Positions 37,741-50,458 of a DNA stretch of 64,000 nucleotides are shown one piece after another. Position numbers and translations under genes: made by a program. Position 1 is the first letter of the stretch. Each line of letters starts with the position of its first letter. Source of the stretch: Gymnorhina tibicen. Its lineage: Eukaryota; Chordata; Aves; Passeriformes; Artamidae. The DNA lies in contig VXAZ01003471.1 in NCBI GenBank assembly GCA_013399875.1, positions 345,871-409,870 of the forward strand. The letters run 5' to 3'. A model generated the notes under the pieces. It had not been told where the DNA came from. It saw nothing but the letters and a program-made list of their open reading frames with translations, and did not search any database.

Positions 37741-39086
37741 TATTAAAACCAAATTCTGCTTTGAAACTGTGTTTGCACTTTTTCATATATTTAAAATCAT
37801 GTTATCACACACAAAATATCCCTGCCAAAACCTTGCTTTCCAGTGGTTTCAGTAGTGGTTCAACTATACGTGGTGACACGAGCTCTGTACACCTCTTTTA
37901 CGAGTTGGATGCATAATTAGCTGAAATTGATTGCATTGGTTTCTGAATCAAGATGTGGCAGAATTGTGATTTAGTGTGTTTGGAAATGCAGCAGAGCTAG
38001 GCTATAAAATTTCTTGTGAAATATGTTAGAGGAGATGACTGTAATAGACTGCCTTTGCATGACCTCTTCTTTGGTCAGTAGTTAAATTCTGCCTTGTCCG
38101 GAAAAAAAGTGAGGTGGGATTCCTTGGAGGAGTTTGAGCCCAGTAAGTGCTTTCTTTTTGGACTGAAGCAAAGGACATCCATGACACTTTTTTATATGCT
38201 GCTCTACTTCTGTATATAGAAGTTCAAACTGGAAATTTCAGGTTAGAAGACAGAGCAGTGGTCTAAGAGCTTGGGCACACAGGACAGGACTCATACCAGA
38301 TAAAGCTATTTTCTTCTAGTCTAGTTACCTTTCTGAGGTGGTCGCCTTCATGATTCAGAGAGAAAAATACGCACTTTTCAAGTGAAATTCCTCTGACTTC
38401 AAGACTTGCATTTTAGGAGAAGGTGGATGGCACCCAGACTGCCTCACCAACTCTACTTTTAGTTGTATGAATCCCAGCTGCAATCAATCTGTTGCTTTAA
38501 ATAGCTGCCAATGTTGTCTTTCAGTGCCACAGCAGAGCTTGTGGTATCTATATGAATGGTTTAAGTGACAGCAAATATAAGACAACATGGCTTTGATTAG
38601 TCCCAGTGAAGAGAGTAAAGCCAAGTCACATAATTTTATATTTGCAAGGCCACGCACATAGGAACTGTGCTGATAGCTCAGCTGATGTGTGATACACTAA
38701 CTGTACATCTGAGCCCAAAGGGTCATCACCTGGGCTTGTGAATCACCTCAGTAAAGAACTGTCAAGCAGAACAATGTCCCTCTACTTGTAGATCTTGGCT
38801 GAAGCTGATATTTGATGGTTGGCCTGATCTTTCCTCTCCAAAAACTTGTGAATGGAATCCAATAATTATTCTTGGTTTATTTTCACAAGTGTTTCCATTG
38901 CTTCCCCCTCACTTAATATTTATCTACATGAGCCAAGCTGGAGGCTTATGTTTTAAAGAAAATGAATGGTGAAATAAGACTCTGCATTCAGAATAAGGAG
39001 CCTAACTAGGTGACCTGATTTTCAAAAACGCCAATTGCCCAGAAAAGACTTCCAGCTCTAGAGACCATTAAAAAGATCTTAGCTTT

Positions 39087-39230
39087 GTTACTGTTATTAC
39101 AATTATTATTTATGGTATGTATTGCAGTAGTATTCTGGCAGCGCACAAAGAACCATTGTGTGAAGCACTGTACAACCACAGAGACGAAGGTTACACAGAT
39201 TAAAATTCCAACTGCCTGTTCCATGGTGGA
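39087..39230 (+). repeat. Old amniote interspersed repeat
   Basis: TATTATTTATGGTATGTATT, GCAGTAGTATTCTGGCAGC and CCATTGTGTGAAGCACTGTAC follow a pattern I know from turtles, crocodilians and birds (…CAGTAGC…CCCATTGTGCTAGGCACTGTACAAAC). Old and diverged. I do not name the family. Confidence 0.55.
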
Positions 39231-42200
39231 AACAAACTCAGAATATGCACACCTCGCTCAGCCACCCCCTCCTTGGAAAATGTCTGTCAGATGTTCTACT
39301 TTTTAAATGAATCAGTCAGCCAGTAGCCTTTGCAGGGCAGACGAGGAGTTCAGGAAGCTTTGTCCTGTGCACCCCATCCTTTCTGAGACCCCTCTGGACA
39401 CTGGTTAAGGGCCCTCTCTGCTCTCTCCATCCCTGGGTATGTCACAGTCGCTCAGTATGAGCCCAGCCAGTTTTCTCCATGCAGCACTAATGGCTTTGGC
39501 TGAAGTGACAGGTCCCCTTATTTGTGGCTGTTTCTGTGCCTTTCACGCCCAATCAAAAATGTTTACAAAGGTGCAGTCAGGGAATGAAGGAGAGGGGAGC
39601 AGAAGAAAAGAAATCCAATTTTGTTTGGAAACAGTTTCAGAGCTTAATTAGTAAAGAGGGGGGTGGGAAGGGGGGCTGAACAGGTGGTGTATTATTCTGC
39701 CAGGGATCTTCAAAAGCGAGGGAGTGCATATTGTTAGTTTTCTGCAGAATGAAAAATGAGAAGGTCGACAGTACCTGGATACCTAAGAGCAGGTGAGCTG
39801 CTGAAGTAAGGTCAGAGTTATGCACACATACGCACTCAAAAAATCTGCATAGAAAAAAATTCCTTTTTACCCACAAGGGGACAGATCCCAGCTCCGCATC
39901 GGAGATTTACATGGATTCATATTCATTACATTAGCAGTAGCCACATTTAGCAGCGATTCCCAAAGGAGCAGGAAAATGATGGCCTCGAAGAAAGCTGCCA
40001 CATTTCAAACTCTCCAGCTGTGCCTTGCCACCATTGCTACATTCCACTGCCAAATGCAGTAATTTATGAATTTGTCTTTTTTATCTGAAAAAAATGTTAA
40101 TTTACAGAATGAAGAGAAGAATAGGAAAGCACTAACATGCCTAGAAAAGAAATGTCTGTATTTTCCTTTAACTGCTTTGTAACTATTTCTCTGACGCTGT
40201 AAATGTTATTTGTGTTCATAAGGTCATTATTATTTTGCATTAGATGCTTAAAAGAAAGCAGGGGTGCCAGCAGATAGAGCATTCCAGCTTACTAAAGAGT
40301 CATTCTAAAGACATGGTAGCCCAGCAAGACTACCACAGAGTTTGAAAACATAGAGAATGAATTATGAACGGTAATGATTTTTTGCTTTGTTTATTTAAGT
40401 ACTGAGCATGTGCCATAAAAGAATAATAGATACTGCAGTTGTTTCAAAAAAGCTTTTTTATGTTGTATTGGATGGCACTATGTACATGTGCATCTGTTCT
40501 GGTAGGGCAGACTAGGACTTATACTTTTTTCTTGGATTAAATTATTAGTAGAGTAAAGCAAAGTCTTTGTAATTTATCTGACACCATCAGGAAAAAAAGA
40601 TTATTCCTAATTAAATATCTGTCCTTCCCTTAGCATTGTTGCTGAAAGCATCAAGCAGAGCTGTCTACAAGGCCACTGAAAGAGTTTGCAACCTGAAAAA
40701 AAAGTGCATAATAGTCTTACTTCTGGGTTGATTCCGTTTTGCAGTGTTTCAGTTTTCAGTCTAAGGAAATCAAATTGCATTGTATACATTTTTGGATTTT
40801 GTGGAATATCTTAAGGCAGGAGATCCAAAGAATAGCTTTCTGTAAAAGTTTCTGTACCTTGTGAGGCACCTTGGTAGAGGTGAAGCTTGGCAGAGTCCAA
40901 GAGCAGCTCTGCTAAGGCTATCTTACACTGCAGTTTAATAAGTTCAGCACTATCACTGAGACCCAGGAAAAACCCTTTCTAATTCAAAGAGTTTTACTAC
41001 TGTGGTGTTGAAAGGAATGAAGATCCTGTTCAAGTGAGAGTAGTTCACATCCAGGGATATCTGCCAGCAGATCAGCAGGTAGAGCTGTATTAAAACCTTT
41101 ATGTGCTCCTTTGTGAAACCAGGCATTTAAAATGTTGACTAATTATGGTGTCTTCCCCCTGGTGCTCAATTATTCCTAGTTTTATGGGCTACTTAATGAA
41201 GCAAAATTCTCCATTAATTTTTAAAATGTCTTTACCATCTAATGCTAGGGGCTGTCTTCTCAAAACGATGTCTGCCTGGACCAAAGTCTCTTGCTCTCTT
41301 GACAAAATGGAGGCAAGGCACTGACAGAAGGAAATAATCAGCGCAAGACTCTAGGAAGGAAAGGTACATTTCTTACCTGGCTGCTGAAAAAAGAAACTCT
41401 ATGGGGTGAAAAAATACCTCTTTATGGCAACTCAGCCCATCTTGTTCTGCACCAAGGTAATGCAGATGAACAGCCCAAGAGAAGACAGGATCTCTCCAGT
41501 GGTCTCTATCCCCACACCCCGTAGGTGAAAAGAGCCAGCATGCTGTCCCTGCTGCGTGCTGCCTGTGGCATAGCAACCAGGTGGCGTCTATGAGCAAGGT
41601 CCTCAAGAGCCCTGCAGAGCAGGCAGAAAGCGTTTTGTTATGAGTCAAGAGGAAGGCTGGCATTGTGGCCCATCTCACAGGGCATAATCAACACTGAATT
41701 CTCTAAATATCTCCAGATAGCTCCTAGGTTCCCTGGACAGCAAAGAAGGGGACAAAACAGATGTGGTTTTGTCTCCTCCCTCAAAAGGTCATTCTAATAC
41801 ATCACTGATTCTTCTCATTGAACGTGGTTCCCTTTATTTCACTTCAGGGTTTCATCTGTTCACTTTGTGCTATTCCTTTCCTTTTACTGAAAATAACAAT
41901 CTCCTGGCCTTTCAAGTTTGTTTGCTGCTAGTGTTTAGGGACTGTGAATCAAAGTCTTCTTTCACTTATAAGCCTTTCATAATGCCTCTGATTTTGGTCA
42001 TGGTATGTAGGATTTACACCCTTGTAAATGAAATCAGTACATGACCCATGATAGGGGCTCCTTAGTGGTCTTTTTCTTTTAGCTGTGTAAATTAATTTTT
42101 CTTGAGTTTCCTCTCAGGATCACATAAATTATGAGACAAAACCCTATAATTCACTGCTAGGCGAGCAGCAGTTACTCCCCCTCTACCACTTTCCTGCCAA

Positions 42201-45200
42201 AATTATGGGAGAATAGCTGGTGATCTCAGCTCATATTTGCATGGCATGAACAAGAACAAGACAGAAAAATGCTTGCTCAGGTGTCATGAAGGCATGTACC
42301 CGTTGTTCCCACTGCCTTGCTTCCGATGTGGGAAATGCATCGGAGAGCAAAGAGGCACTGTCTGTACCCTGTTGCTGCTTGGTTCCTCTTACAGCGCAAA
42401 GGAAAGGATATTATTGTCACATAAAAATTGTGTGCTGATGAATGCACAAAATATTATACTGGATGTTCCTGGTTGCTAAAATTTCATCATCAAGGCTTCT
42501 TTTTTTTCTTTCCTCTTCTTTGATTCAAGAGTTCACTGTGTAAACACTAGCTAGAGCTATCAAGAGGCAGAGGAGAGTTACAAGAGACCTGGCCATTTGA
42601 TGTCAGCCCTTTAAATCTTGATAATATTTCTTCTTGCACTGTGTTCTAAAGGTTATACCCTGCACTTGGCCCACACAGAGACTGCTGCCTGATGGAAGCC
42701 CTAAAAAATGCAAGGCTCATCATTACATTTGGTCTGAGGGCTACATCTGCAGATATTGAGACTGGCTGTGACTGCCTCTGACTGCTCACCGGTTATGCAT
42801 CAGCCACCCCCTCAGAAGAGCTGGAGTGGCTCAGGTGCCGAAGAGCAGAGCTTGAGAAGCAAGAAGCCCTGCAAAGCCCCCATTTCACAGAAGCAATGTC
42901 ACTGCACAGGCTGCTGAATCAGAAGGTAAAAGTGAAGAAGCAGATCACTATGTTGGCTGACACACTGCCTGTTGTACTGAAGTCAGACCAACTCAGCTGG
43001 CTGAAAATGCTCCTGGCTTCTAGCACAAATCCAGTAATTCCTTGCATTATGCAGGTGGAGATTACAGCAGCCTGGATTTTTCAGTTGTTTTCTGACTGCT
43101 CAGCTTCATTTTTATTTGCTAATGTATCATCATGCTTCTGAAATATGCTTAACCTTCTTTATTAACTTCTCAATGTAAAAGTATTATTATAAGCCCACTC
43201 ATATTTGGCAACAACTGGAGTTTTTAATTTTGAGATTCATCCCTTACTCTCTGCTGAACTGTGAGAGTGAGTTACTACCTTGTAAGTGACTCACAGGTAT
43301 TTATTATTCTGTGTATAAAGGTCAGGTTTTAATGTTCTGAGTGATATATGGACATGGCTCAAGATCAGGCAGTCTTGAATGATAGATCTTAAATTATGAT
43401 CCTGTGGAAGAGGAAAGAAATGAGAAATCACAACTTTTGTTAAACAAGCCTGAGAAAACACTTGCACATGTGTGAGCTGGTGGTGGAAACCTGCCAATTT
43501 CAGAGGCTGGTTTGCTAAGCCATAGTATTGTGGCTCATGGAGCCCAGCTCAGAGAACCGAGATGAAATTTTTAAAAGCCAGATTCATGTCTATCGATGCT
43601 TGCTTTCTGCTAGTCTCTCAAAGTGGAAAGATTCAGTATTAATAGATAGCAGGGTTGATAGCAGACTCTCAAAGGAGAATCCCCAAATACCCTTCTGAGT
43701 GTGTCTTGACACTCTCACATCTGCAGGGGACCTCTAGGTGACCTTACCTACACCTGTGCAACAGAGTTGTCCTCAGGCATCTTGCTTCCTTATGCATGTG
43801 CATAGCTTTTAGGCATTCTTCTGTTGAATGTGTCAAAAACTAAGGTACCTTTGTGGGTCTTCCTGCAAATGCACATACCCTGTGATACAATTTTCAAGAA
43901 TTCAGATCTTGGGCTCCAGTTCAGAAGGACGTTGAGGTGACAGAAGGGCAGCAGCGGCACTTCTCTGCTTCCTACCTTCCTGCAGGGAGGCAGGACAGTG
44001 GTTACAGGAGGGGCATAAGAAGAGTGGCTTTCAAAGGTAGAGGCAGCGTAACACATCTCCTGGTGCTCCACCAGGCTGGCAGTCACTGTGAGCTCTGCCA
44101 ACAGTGTAATACAAAACAGTCCAGGGCACTGTAGGAAAAAAAATGTTGAGAACTGGTTCAAAGATGCCTTCCTATCTCTCCTCCTGAGCTCTTCTAAGAC
44201 AGAGTTTTGTGCAGGGGAAGATCTAGCCATAAGCCTTATATTTTTAAAATGTTTTACATAGGCAGCATACTCACCCTCAAAAGACTCTAGATACATAAGT
44301 AGAGAAAACTTATGTGGTTTTATATCAAGTGCAGCTGAAATTATGCTATTCTATTCATCTGCTTTCAATGTTGGTGACAAGAGCTCAAACCTTGCTCACA
44401 AAGTGACAGTTTTGGCTGTCAGCACCAACATGCCCTGACTTTATTTAGAAATTAAACATCTAAGAGATATTTGTTACATATAGCTGTGGTGGGTTTGGCT
44501 ATCTGAAAGAAAATACGGAATTGGAGGATAATGTAATCCATGAGCTCTTTTAACCTGCAGCTCTCTCTAAGTTCATGTCCTTTACTACCTGAGGAGTTTT
44601 ATGTGGTTATTTATACCAAGGCTGTGATAAACAAAGTGCAAAAATGCATAATGAAACTAAGATTGGTCAAAATCTTAGTGAATTTGGGAACTGGGACTTA
44701 AATGGGAAACTAAGTGGTAATGACTTGAGTGACTCTCAACTCTTTATGTGGATTTCTGCTACTGCACTTCTCTGTCCTGTTACTAGCAATGGGGTTATTC
44801 TGTGTTCATACAGCCATGAGGGAGAATAGAATTTCATGCAGCTCTGTCTACTGTTGGGAAAGTATGCTCCTTAGAAAAATATTAATAATATAATTAAATG
44901 TGGGATCAGTGTTTGACCTGAATAGTCCAGGACCTGTTATTCTTATTAATAGAAAAAATCCTACTTACTCTGTCATGCATATGGAAATATGACTTTCTTT
45001 TAAACTGGGTAAGGAAATTACAGTAATGAGATTGGTTATTCAGACAGGGAAATGTTAGCTGCTTGTAGAAAATAGAGGCTTCCTGCCCCTTTCATTCTGA
45101 ATGTGTTCTACAGATGTGGCCCTTGTTGTTTTTAGTCTCAAGTATAATTATTTAGATTTGATTTACGATTATAATACTTCTGGGACAGTAAAGGAATCAG

Positions 45201-45912
45201 AAGTGAAAGTTCCTAAAAAGTAATTTCTTACCAGTTCTTAAATAAAAAAAAAACTTTTATGAGAAACATGGTAATTAGGTACACATAGGAATTATGGTTT
45301 TCAGTGTTGCCTAAGTTATCTTTTTATAACAGTGAATGCTCTATACATGAGTTCCAAGTCAGTGTCTTCATCTAAATAGTAGTTTCTTATATCTCATCAC
45401 TATCTAGCTGACTTATGTTATATTCTTCATTTCAACTAAGTGAATAATTTATTCTGTTTGTTGTGCATCCAGTTTAGAAAAAATATTACTATTTCTCCCA
45501 ATTCAGTCTGAGAATTCAACATAAGAAAGTGTTTAAAATAGCCCCAAAATGTCAAAATCAGACTATATTTCATAAAACCAAAACATGAGCACTCCTGTGT
45601 CCCAACATTTTGATTTTGCCTTTAAATCAGATTGAATCTGATTTTTTTCTTTGTCTGTTGCATGGCATCTTACAAATCTTATTTAGCATTTCATCAGGGC
45701 TGTAGAGTAGAGTTCTATCAGTGAGGCCACACCTGTCATTATATACTGGGGGCATCTGACTCCTTTGATGCCTGTCAGTAGGCAGAAGGGTTACCCAGGA
45801 AAGATAATTTAGTGAAGGTATCCAGCCTTTACAGAGAAGAAAGAACGTGGAAAACCCAAATGACAGCTCTGATCAAGCATTGTAGCAATCAGCTGAGCCC
45901 CCATTAATTTCA
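39231..45912. other. Gene desert, middle part
   Basis: No gene seen. The longest open frame is 168 codons (43790-44296 minus), a length that chance can give over this much sequence, with no domain and no repeat match. About 39890-40080 reads as unusually information-rich non-coding sequence. Confidence 0.65.
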
Positions 45913-46281
45913 TGGAATCATAGAATGGCCTGGGCTGGAAGGGACCTTAAAGATCATCTTGTTCCAGCCCCCCTGCCGTAGGCATGGACACCTTCCACTA
46001 GACCAGGTTGCTCAGAGCCCCATCCAACTTGTCCTTGAACACTTCCAGCGATGGGGCATCTACAACTTCTCCAGGCAACCTGTTCCAGTGCCTCACCATC
46101 CTCACAGTAAAGAATTTTTTCCTAATACTTGGTGTAAACCTACTATCTTCAGTTTGAATCCATTCCTCCGTGTCCTGTCACTATGTGCTCTTGTAAATAG
46201 TCTCTGTCCATTTTTCTGGTAGGCACCCTTCAGATACTGGAAGGCCACAATTAGGGCACCCCGAAGCCTTCTCTTTTAAAC
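45913..46281 (-). mobile_element. CR1 LINE 3' fragment, about 0.37 kb
   Basis: Begins GGAATCATAGAATGGCCTGG, then GGAAGGGACCTTAAAGATCA, ACTAGACCAGGTTGCTCAGAG and TGTTCCAGTGCCTCACCATC. This is the same subfamily type as the 23.6-kb copy but better preserved. It is 5'-truncated near AGCCTTCTCTTTTAAACTG. The plus-strand open frame at 45959-46222 is only an antisense shadow of this element. Confidence 0.93.
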
Positions 46282-49200
46282 TGATGCAAAATATTTTCTT
46301 TTGATTTGAAAAAAAACCAATTCAACATCATTCCATGCAAACTGCCCTTGCCAAACCATGCACTTTGCTTGCATTTTTTTCTATCAAAATGTTGCTGAAA
46401 TATTAAAAACAAATTTGGACATAATTGCTATCTTTCTTCTTCAGATTCCACGTGAACAGCTAGAACTCATTCACTTCTAGTAGCAATGTTATGATCAGAT
46501 GGTCCTGGTTAAAAAAACTGTAATCCTTATAACTACACTGGCAGCCGTATTTAATGCACAAAACTTAGTGAAGATGTGTACTCTGCCTGAATTTGTCAGA
46601 GGTCAGATAGCCCTGAGTAGCCAAGATTTCTGTGCTTGTAAGCAGTGTAATGCAGCAGGGCCATGTGCAGCAGGCTTTGTCAGGGCTATCCTAGCTGGTG
46701 GCTCCATGGTCTTAGGCCAGCTTTGCACTGTATAGAACCTGAGCAGATCTCACACCAGGAAAGGTCTTCCCTGGCCCAGGGCACTGAGGGCTGGGAAATG
46801 GGAAATGTCCTTCTGCCTCTCCTGCCAGCCCTAGCCCAGTTGCAGAACTGGACTCACTGTTTATTCATTGGCATCAAAACTGTCTCTGCCCTGTGACGTG
46901 CATAATGGAGACAGCCTTTAAAGTAAATAGCTTTCTGCACTTGCTAGTATACCTAGGCAACATCATTAGATCATGTTTATAGAATTTATTCATTGCAATC
47001 TGCTATGCAAAACAGAAATGTTTGGGTCAGATGGATATTAAGGGGTTTAGTATCATCAGAACCATATTCTCTCGTCAGTACTATTTACAGAAACAGAAAA
47101 TTATTTTAAAAATCCCAGGGTCTCGCCTTCAAAATTAATTGCTTTTTTTTTTTCTATATTACCAAGCTTCCAGAAGCCTTTTTTTAGTTCCATGCGTCTC
47201 AGGTTTTAAGGACTGTTGTATTAACTTGGAAATGAAATCCCAAACCTTAGCTGTGCTCTCATTTTATTAGTGTGATATAGTGATAATCTCACAAGGATCC
47301 TAATAAGTACATGAGAAAAAAAGAATCAGCTAAATGGGAGATGTGAAAATGTTCTAGCCCAGTGCTATTACATAGGTCTTATCCTTTTTTTTCTGCCTGT
47401 TCCATAATAGGATATTTGCAAATTCTTCTCTCAGCAGGTTTTGAACATGAACTTGCATTACTATTCTTACAAAATAATAAACAGCTCTGGGCTATAAAAT
47501 CTCTCAAATTGTTTTCCACAGAAGGGATTTGCATGCTGACTCATTCCTACTATATTTATCACCTATTGCCAAGCCACTGCAACTGCAGGATTTCTAATAA
47601 AGCTATGGAAATTACATGCATTGCAATGGGAGTTGAATACATTTACATTTGTAGTATTTTACCATTTCAAAATTTATGGCAGATTACCTTGTTTGTGCAT
47701 GTCTGGACTTTAATGGTTATTTTTTATAGCAGAAAATAGTAGTTTATGGTGGTATTCCCAGTAGAAGGTTTTTATGAATCCGCCATATGGAGTATTACAT
47801 AAAACTAAACTTGTATCAGCAGTGATTTTATGTAGAGTAAGACAGTGAACATTATCAAGAATTAGTGATTACAGAAAATGTCTGAAAACTTGAAATTTTA
47901 TGAATGTGGGGTTGTTTGGTTTTGGTTGTTTGATTTGTTTGGGGTTTTTTTTTAATATATTTTAACTTATATTAATAGCAGTCCAAATCCCTGCTTCTTC
48001 ATGCAGGAAAAGATCTTCCTTGTCTGCAGCAAATCCTGGGCAACTCAAAGCAAGTAACATTTACTATTAGTGACCATCTCTCTCCACCACCTCCCCTTGA
48101 GGTGCCCTTCATGGAGTTTGGCACAAGAGAGATTTATGCAGAAGACCACTACAGAAATCTGTAAAGTCTTCCCATTTTTCCAAACACCCCTGTCAGTTCA
48201 TATATTTCAACCACAGCCACTTTCTTCAGCACTGATGGTAGAAAACAGTTTTCTTCCTGTGCCTTCCTACCAAAGGAAGGAAAAACTTCTGCTAGCAAAA
48301 ACTGCAGCCAGAAAAAGTATCACAATTCCATAGGAGAACATAGAGATGAGCAAGGCTATTCTCCTGGAAATATGTGTTTGCATAAGTATTGACATCAGGA
48401 GATTCTACACAGCTTTGTCAAAGAGGACCTCGTGGATTTGGGAGCCATTCGGCCAGGAAAAAGAAATGTACCATGGAAAGTAGGTAACCAGTCACACCGA
48501 GAGAGCAGCAGATGGTGCATCCGTGAAGCAATTGTCACTGCCAAGAGCCTGGCATGTTCTGCAGGCTGGAATGTATCTGCCTCATTAATGGAGCAAGCAC
48601 TTGGGCAGGGAATGTCTATGGAAATCTATATATGGTTGCAAAAACAAGCTGTGAGCTTTGTATCTGAGATGTAAAGAAGATTAAAAGAGAATGGGAAGGA
48701 GAGACAGCTGTAGGTAACCAATCCTGCTTCTTTTACTGGTCCCAGTCCTGGCAGAAACTCCTGGGCAGCACAAAGCAGGTTTTCATTCTAAGTCACAGTG
48801 CATTAGAGATGGTGACCCAGGTAACCACTGCTTTTCTGTGGTTTCTCAATCCCTACATGGCAACTTCCTCGTTACATCAAACTGGTTTAGGAATGAGGGC
48901 ATGAGGCCAGCTTTGCTCACTGTGAGGAATTTACACATAAAGGGAACTGTGCATTTTCTAACAGGAAAAAAGGGCTAAATATTAAAGGATGGTCCAGCCC
49001 TTAGGACTTTATAACCATATCTGTAGAATAGCACCAAACCCACGTGGGTTTGCTGTATATCTTTGGGGTAATTTGTGTGATCTGTGCAGAATTTCCTATT
49101 GTTGCTCATTTTCCTGCAGAAATCTTCTTGCTTGAGACAGTCTTGAAATCAGAGAGGCTGATACATATATACCGACATATCCTGAGTAGCTGTCAAGGCT

Positions 49201-50282
49201 GCATCTGAAACATTTCAAGGCCATGTAGGGCCCTTTTATAATCTTAGACGTCTGACTGTTTTAGAAGCCTGGTGCCTTTGTTGCTCAGAAATCTTGCCGC
49301 TTATGCCCATGGAAAGGATGTTGCATGAGAGAGTTCACTCAGCCCTTTGCTCTTGGAGAAATCCTCAACTGGGTTATGGGCTCAGGGACCCAGGAGTGTG
49401 TGCTACTATCTCTGCTCCCACCACCTAAGAAGCTGCCTCTTGGCCTCTCTACTGATTTGAATCACACTCTCTCTGCTTTTTCATTACCTGATGCATCATA
49501 GTCTTACAGCTGTCTTCTCTCGATCTAAATTGCTCACTAATACTGTACATTATTGATTAAATGAGTCTACAAATGCCTTTTTAATACTGTATGGGTTGAT
49601 CAGTCTTCTCAGTTAATGTGCAGCACCTCCAGTGGGCTTTAAAACCTAGTGAAGCAGCTTTTAACCAGATCTTACTGGGAAAGAAAAAGCTGCCTGAGAG
49701 GCCGTGCTCACATGCATGCTGAAGTATCTGTTTTGGCAGTGGGGAATTAGTAATGATTTCACTTACTATGCTAAAAAGCTCCCTGTGTTCGCAGATTCTT
49801 ATTTTGATAATCACAACTGCTGATCTTACTCTTTGCAACGAAAGCAATTCACAGGAGATTGTTGTTATATACGCCAGTGGCAAGGCTGCACTGTGACAGC
49901 TGAGCTAGTTTAGCGACTAATTTGGCTTTTTGTGTAACGTTTTTGGAGGAAAGGTTTCAAAGTTTTTCTTAATTTTTTTTTTGGCTTTTAAAAAATTTTA
50001 TATACACAGGACCATAATAACTACATTGCCCCTGTTTGATATTTGATAGTAAAAATAGTAGTATTCTGTCTGTTTCAAGTGATTGCATTACATAAACAGC
50101 ATTCAGGAATGACTCCAGTTTCTACCTCAACTAGTTATTCTAATTCTCCTTTTGCTTTCATTTCTTGAATTTAAATTCCTCTTTATCACTCTTCGTGATC
50201 CAATCTACATGCAAGCATTGCTTCTTTTATAACACAGTAGGAGAAACATGCTTGTGTTTTTGGGTAGGTGTCACGTATATCT

Positions 50283-50347
50283 GGTTTCATAGTATTATAG
50301 AAAATTGGGCTGAAAGAGCCTGGAGATATCACCTAAATCCACCCCAT
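50283..50347 (-). mobile_element. CR1 LINE 3' tail, diverged
   Basis: TTTCATAGTATTATAGAAAA, then AGAGCCTGGAGATATCACCT and CCACCCC follow the CR1 tail pattern (ATAGAAT... GGACCTCTGGAGATCATC... CAACCCC) with many changes. Confidence 0.55.
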
Positions 50348-50410
50348 TCTATTTTAAACAGGGAGACAAAAATGAGGTTTTCTATGCACATGTTTGCTGA
50401 AATATGAACT

Positions 50411-50458
50411 TTGCACAAATAACAACATTGCACAAATAACATTGCACAAATAACAACA
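50411..50458. repeat. Short tandem repeat, three units of TTGCACAAATAACA
   Basis: Three adjacent units; two carry an added ACA. It lies 64 bp right of a CR1 tail. Confidence 0.93.

Larger units (their letters stand above)
24249..39086. other. Gene desert, left part
   Basis: No credible exon, RNA gene or CpG island. Repeats listed separately at 26.9, 28.4, 28.9, 31.6-31.8 and 37.5-37.7 kb. A locally CpG-richer patch lies at 36240-36500. In vertebrates the NPVF upstream side is a long non-coding interval toward MIR148A and NFE2L3, and I did not find the miR-148a mature sequence on either strand. Confidence 0.65.

Noticed and set aside
43790..44296. 168-codon open frame, minus strand
   Set aside because: No recognised domain, no splice or promoter context, and one or so frames of this length is expected by chance in 64 kb read in six frames.
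45959..46222. Plus-strand frame of 87 codons
   Set aside because: Antisense of a CR1 3' fragment.
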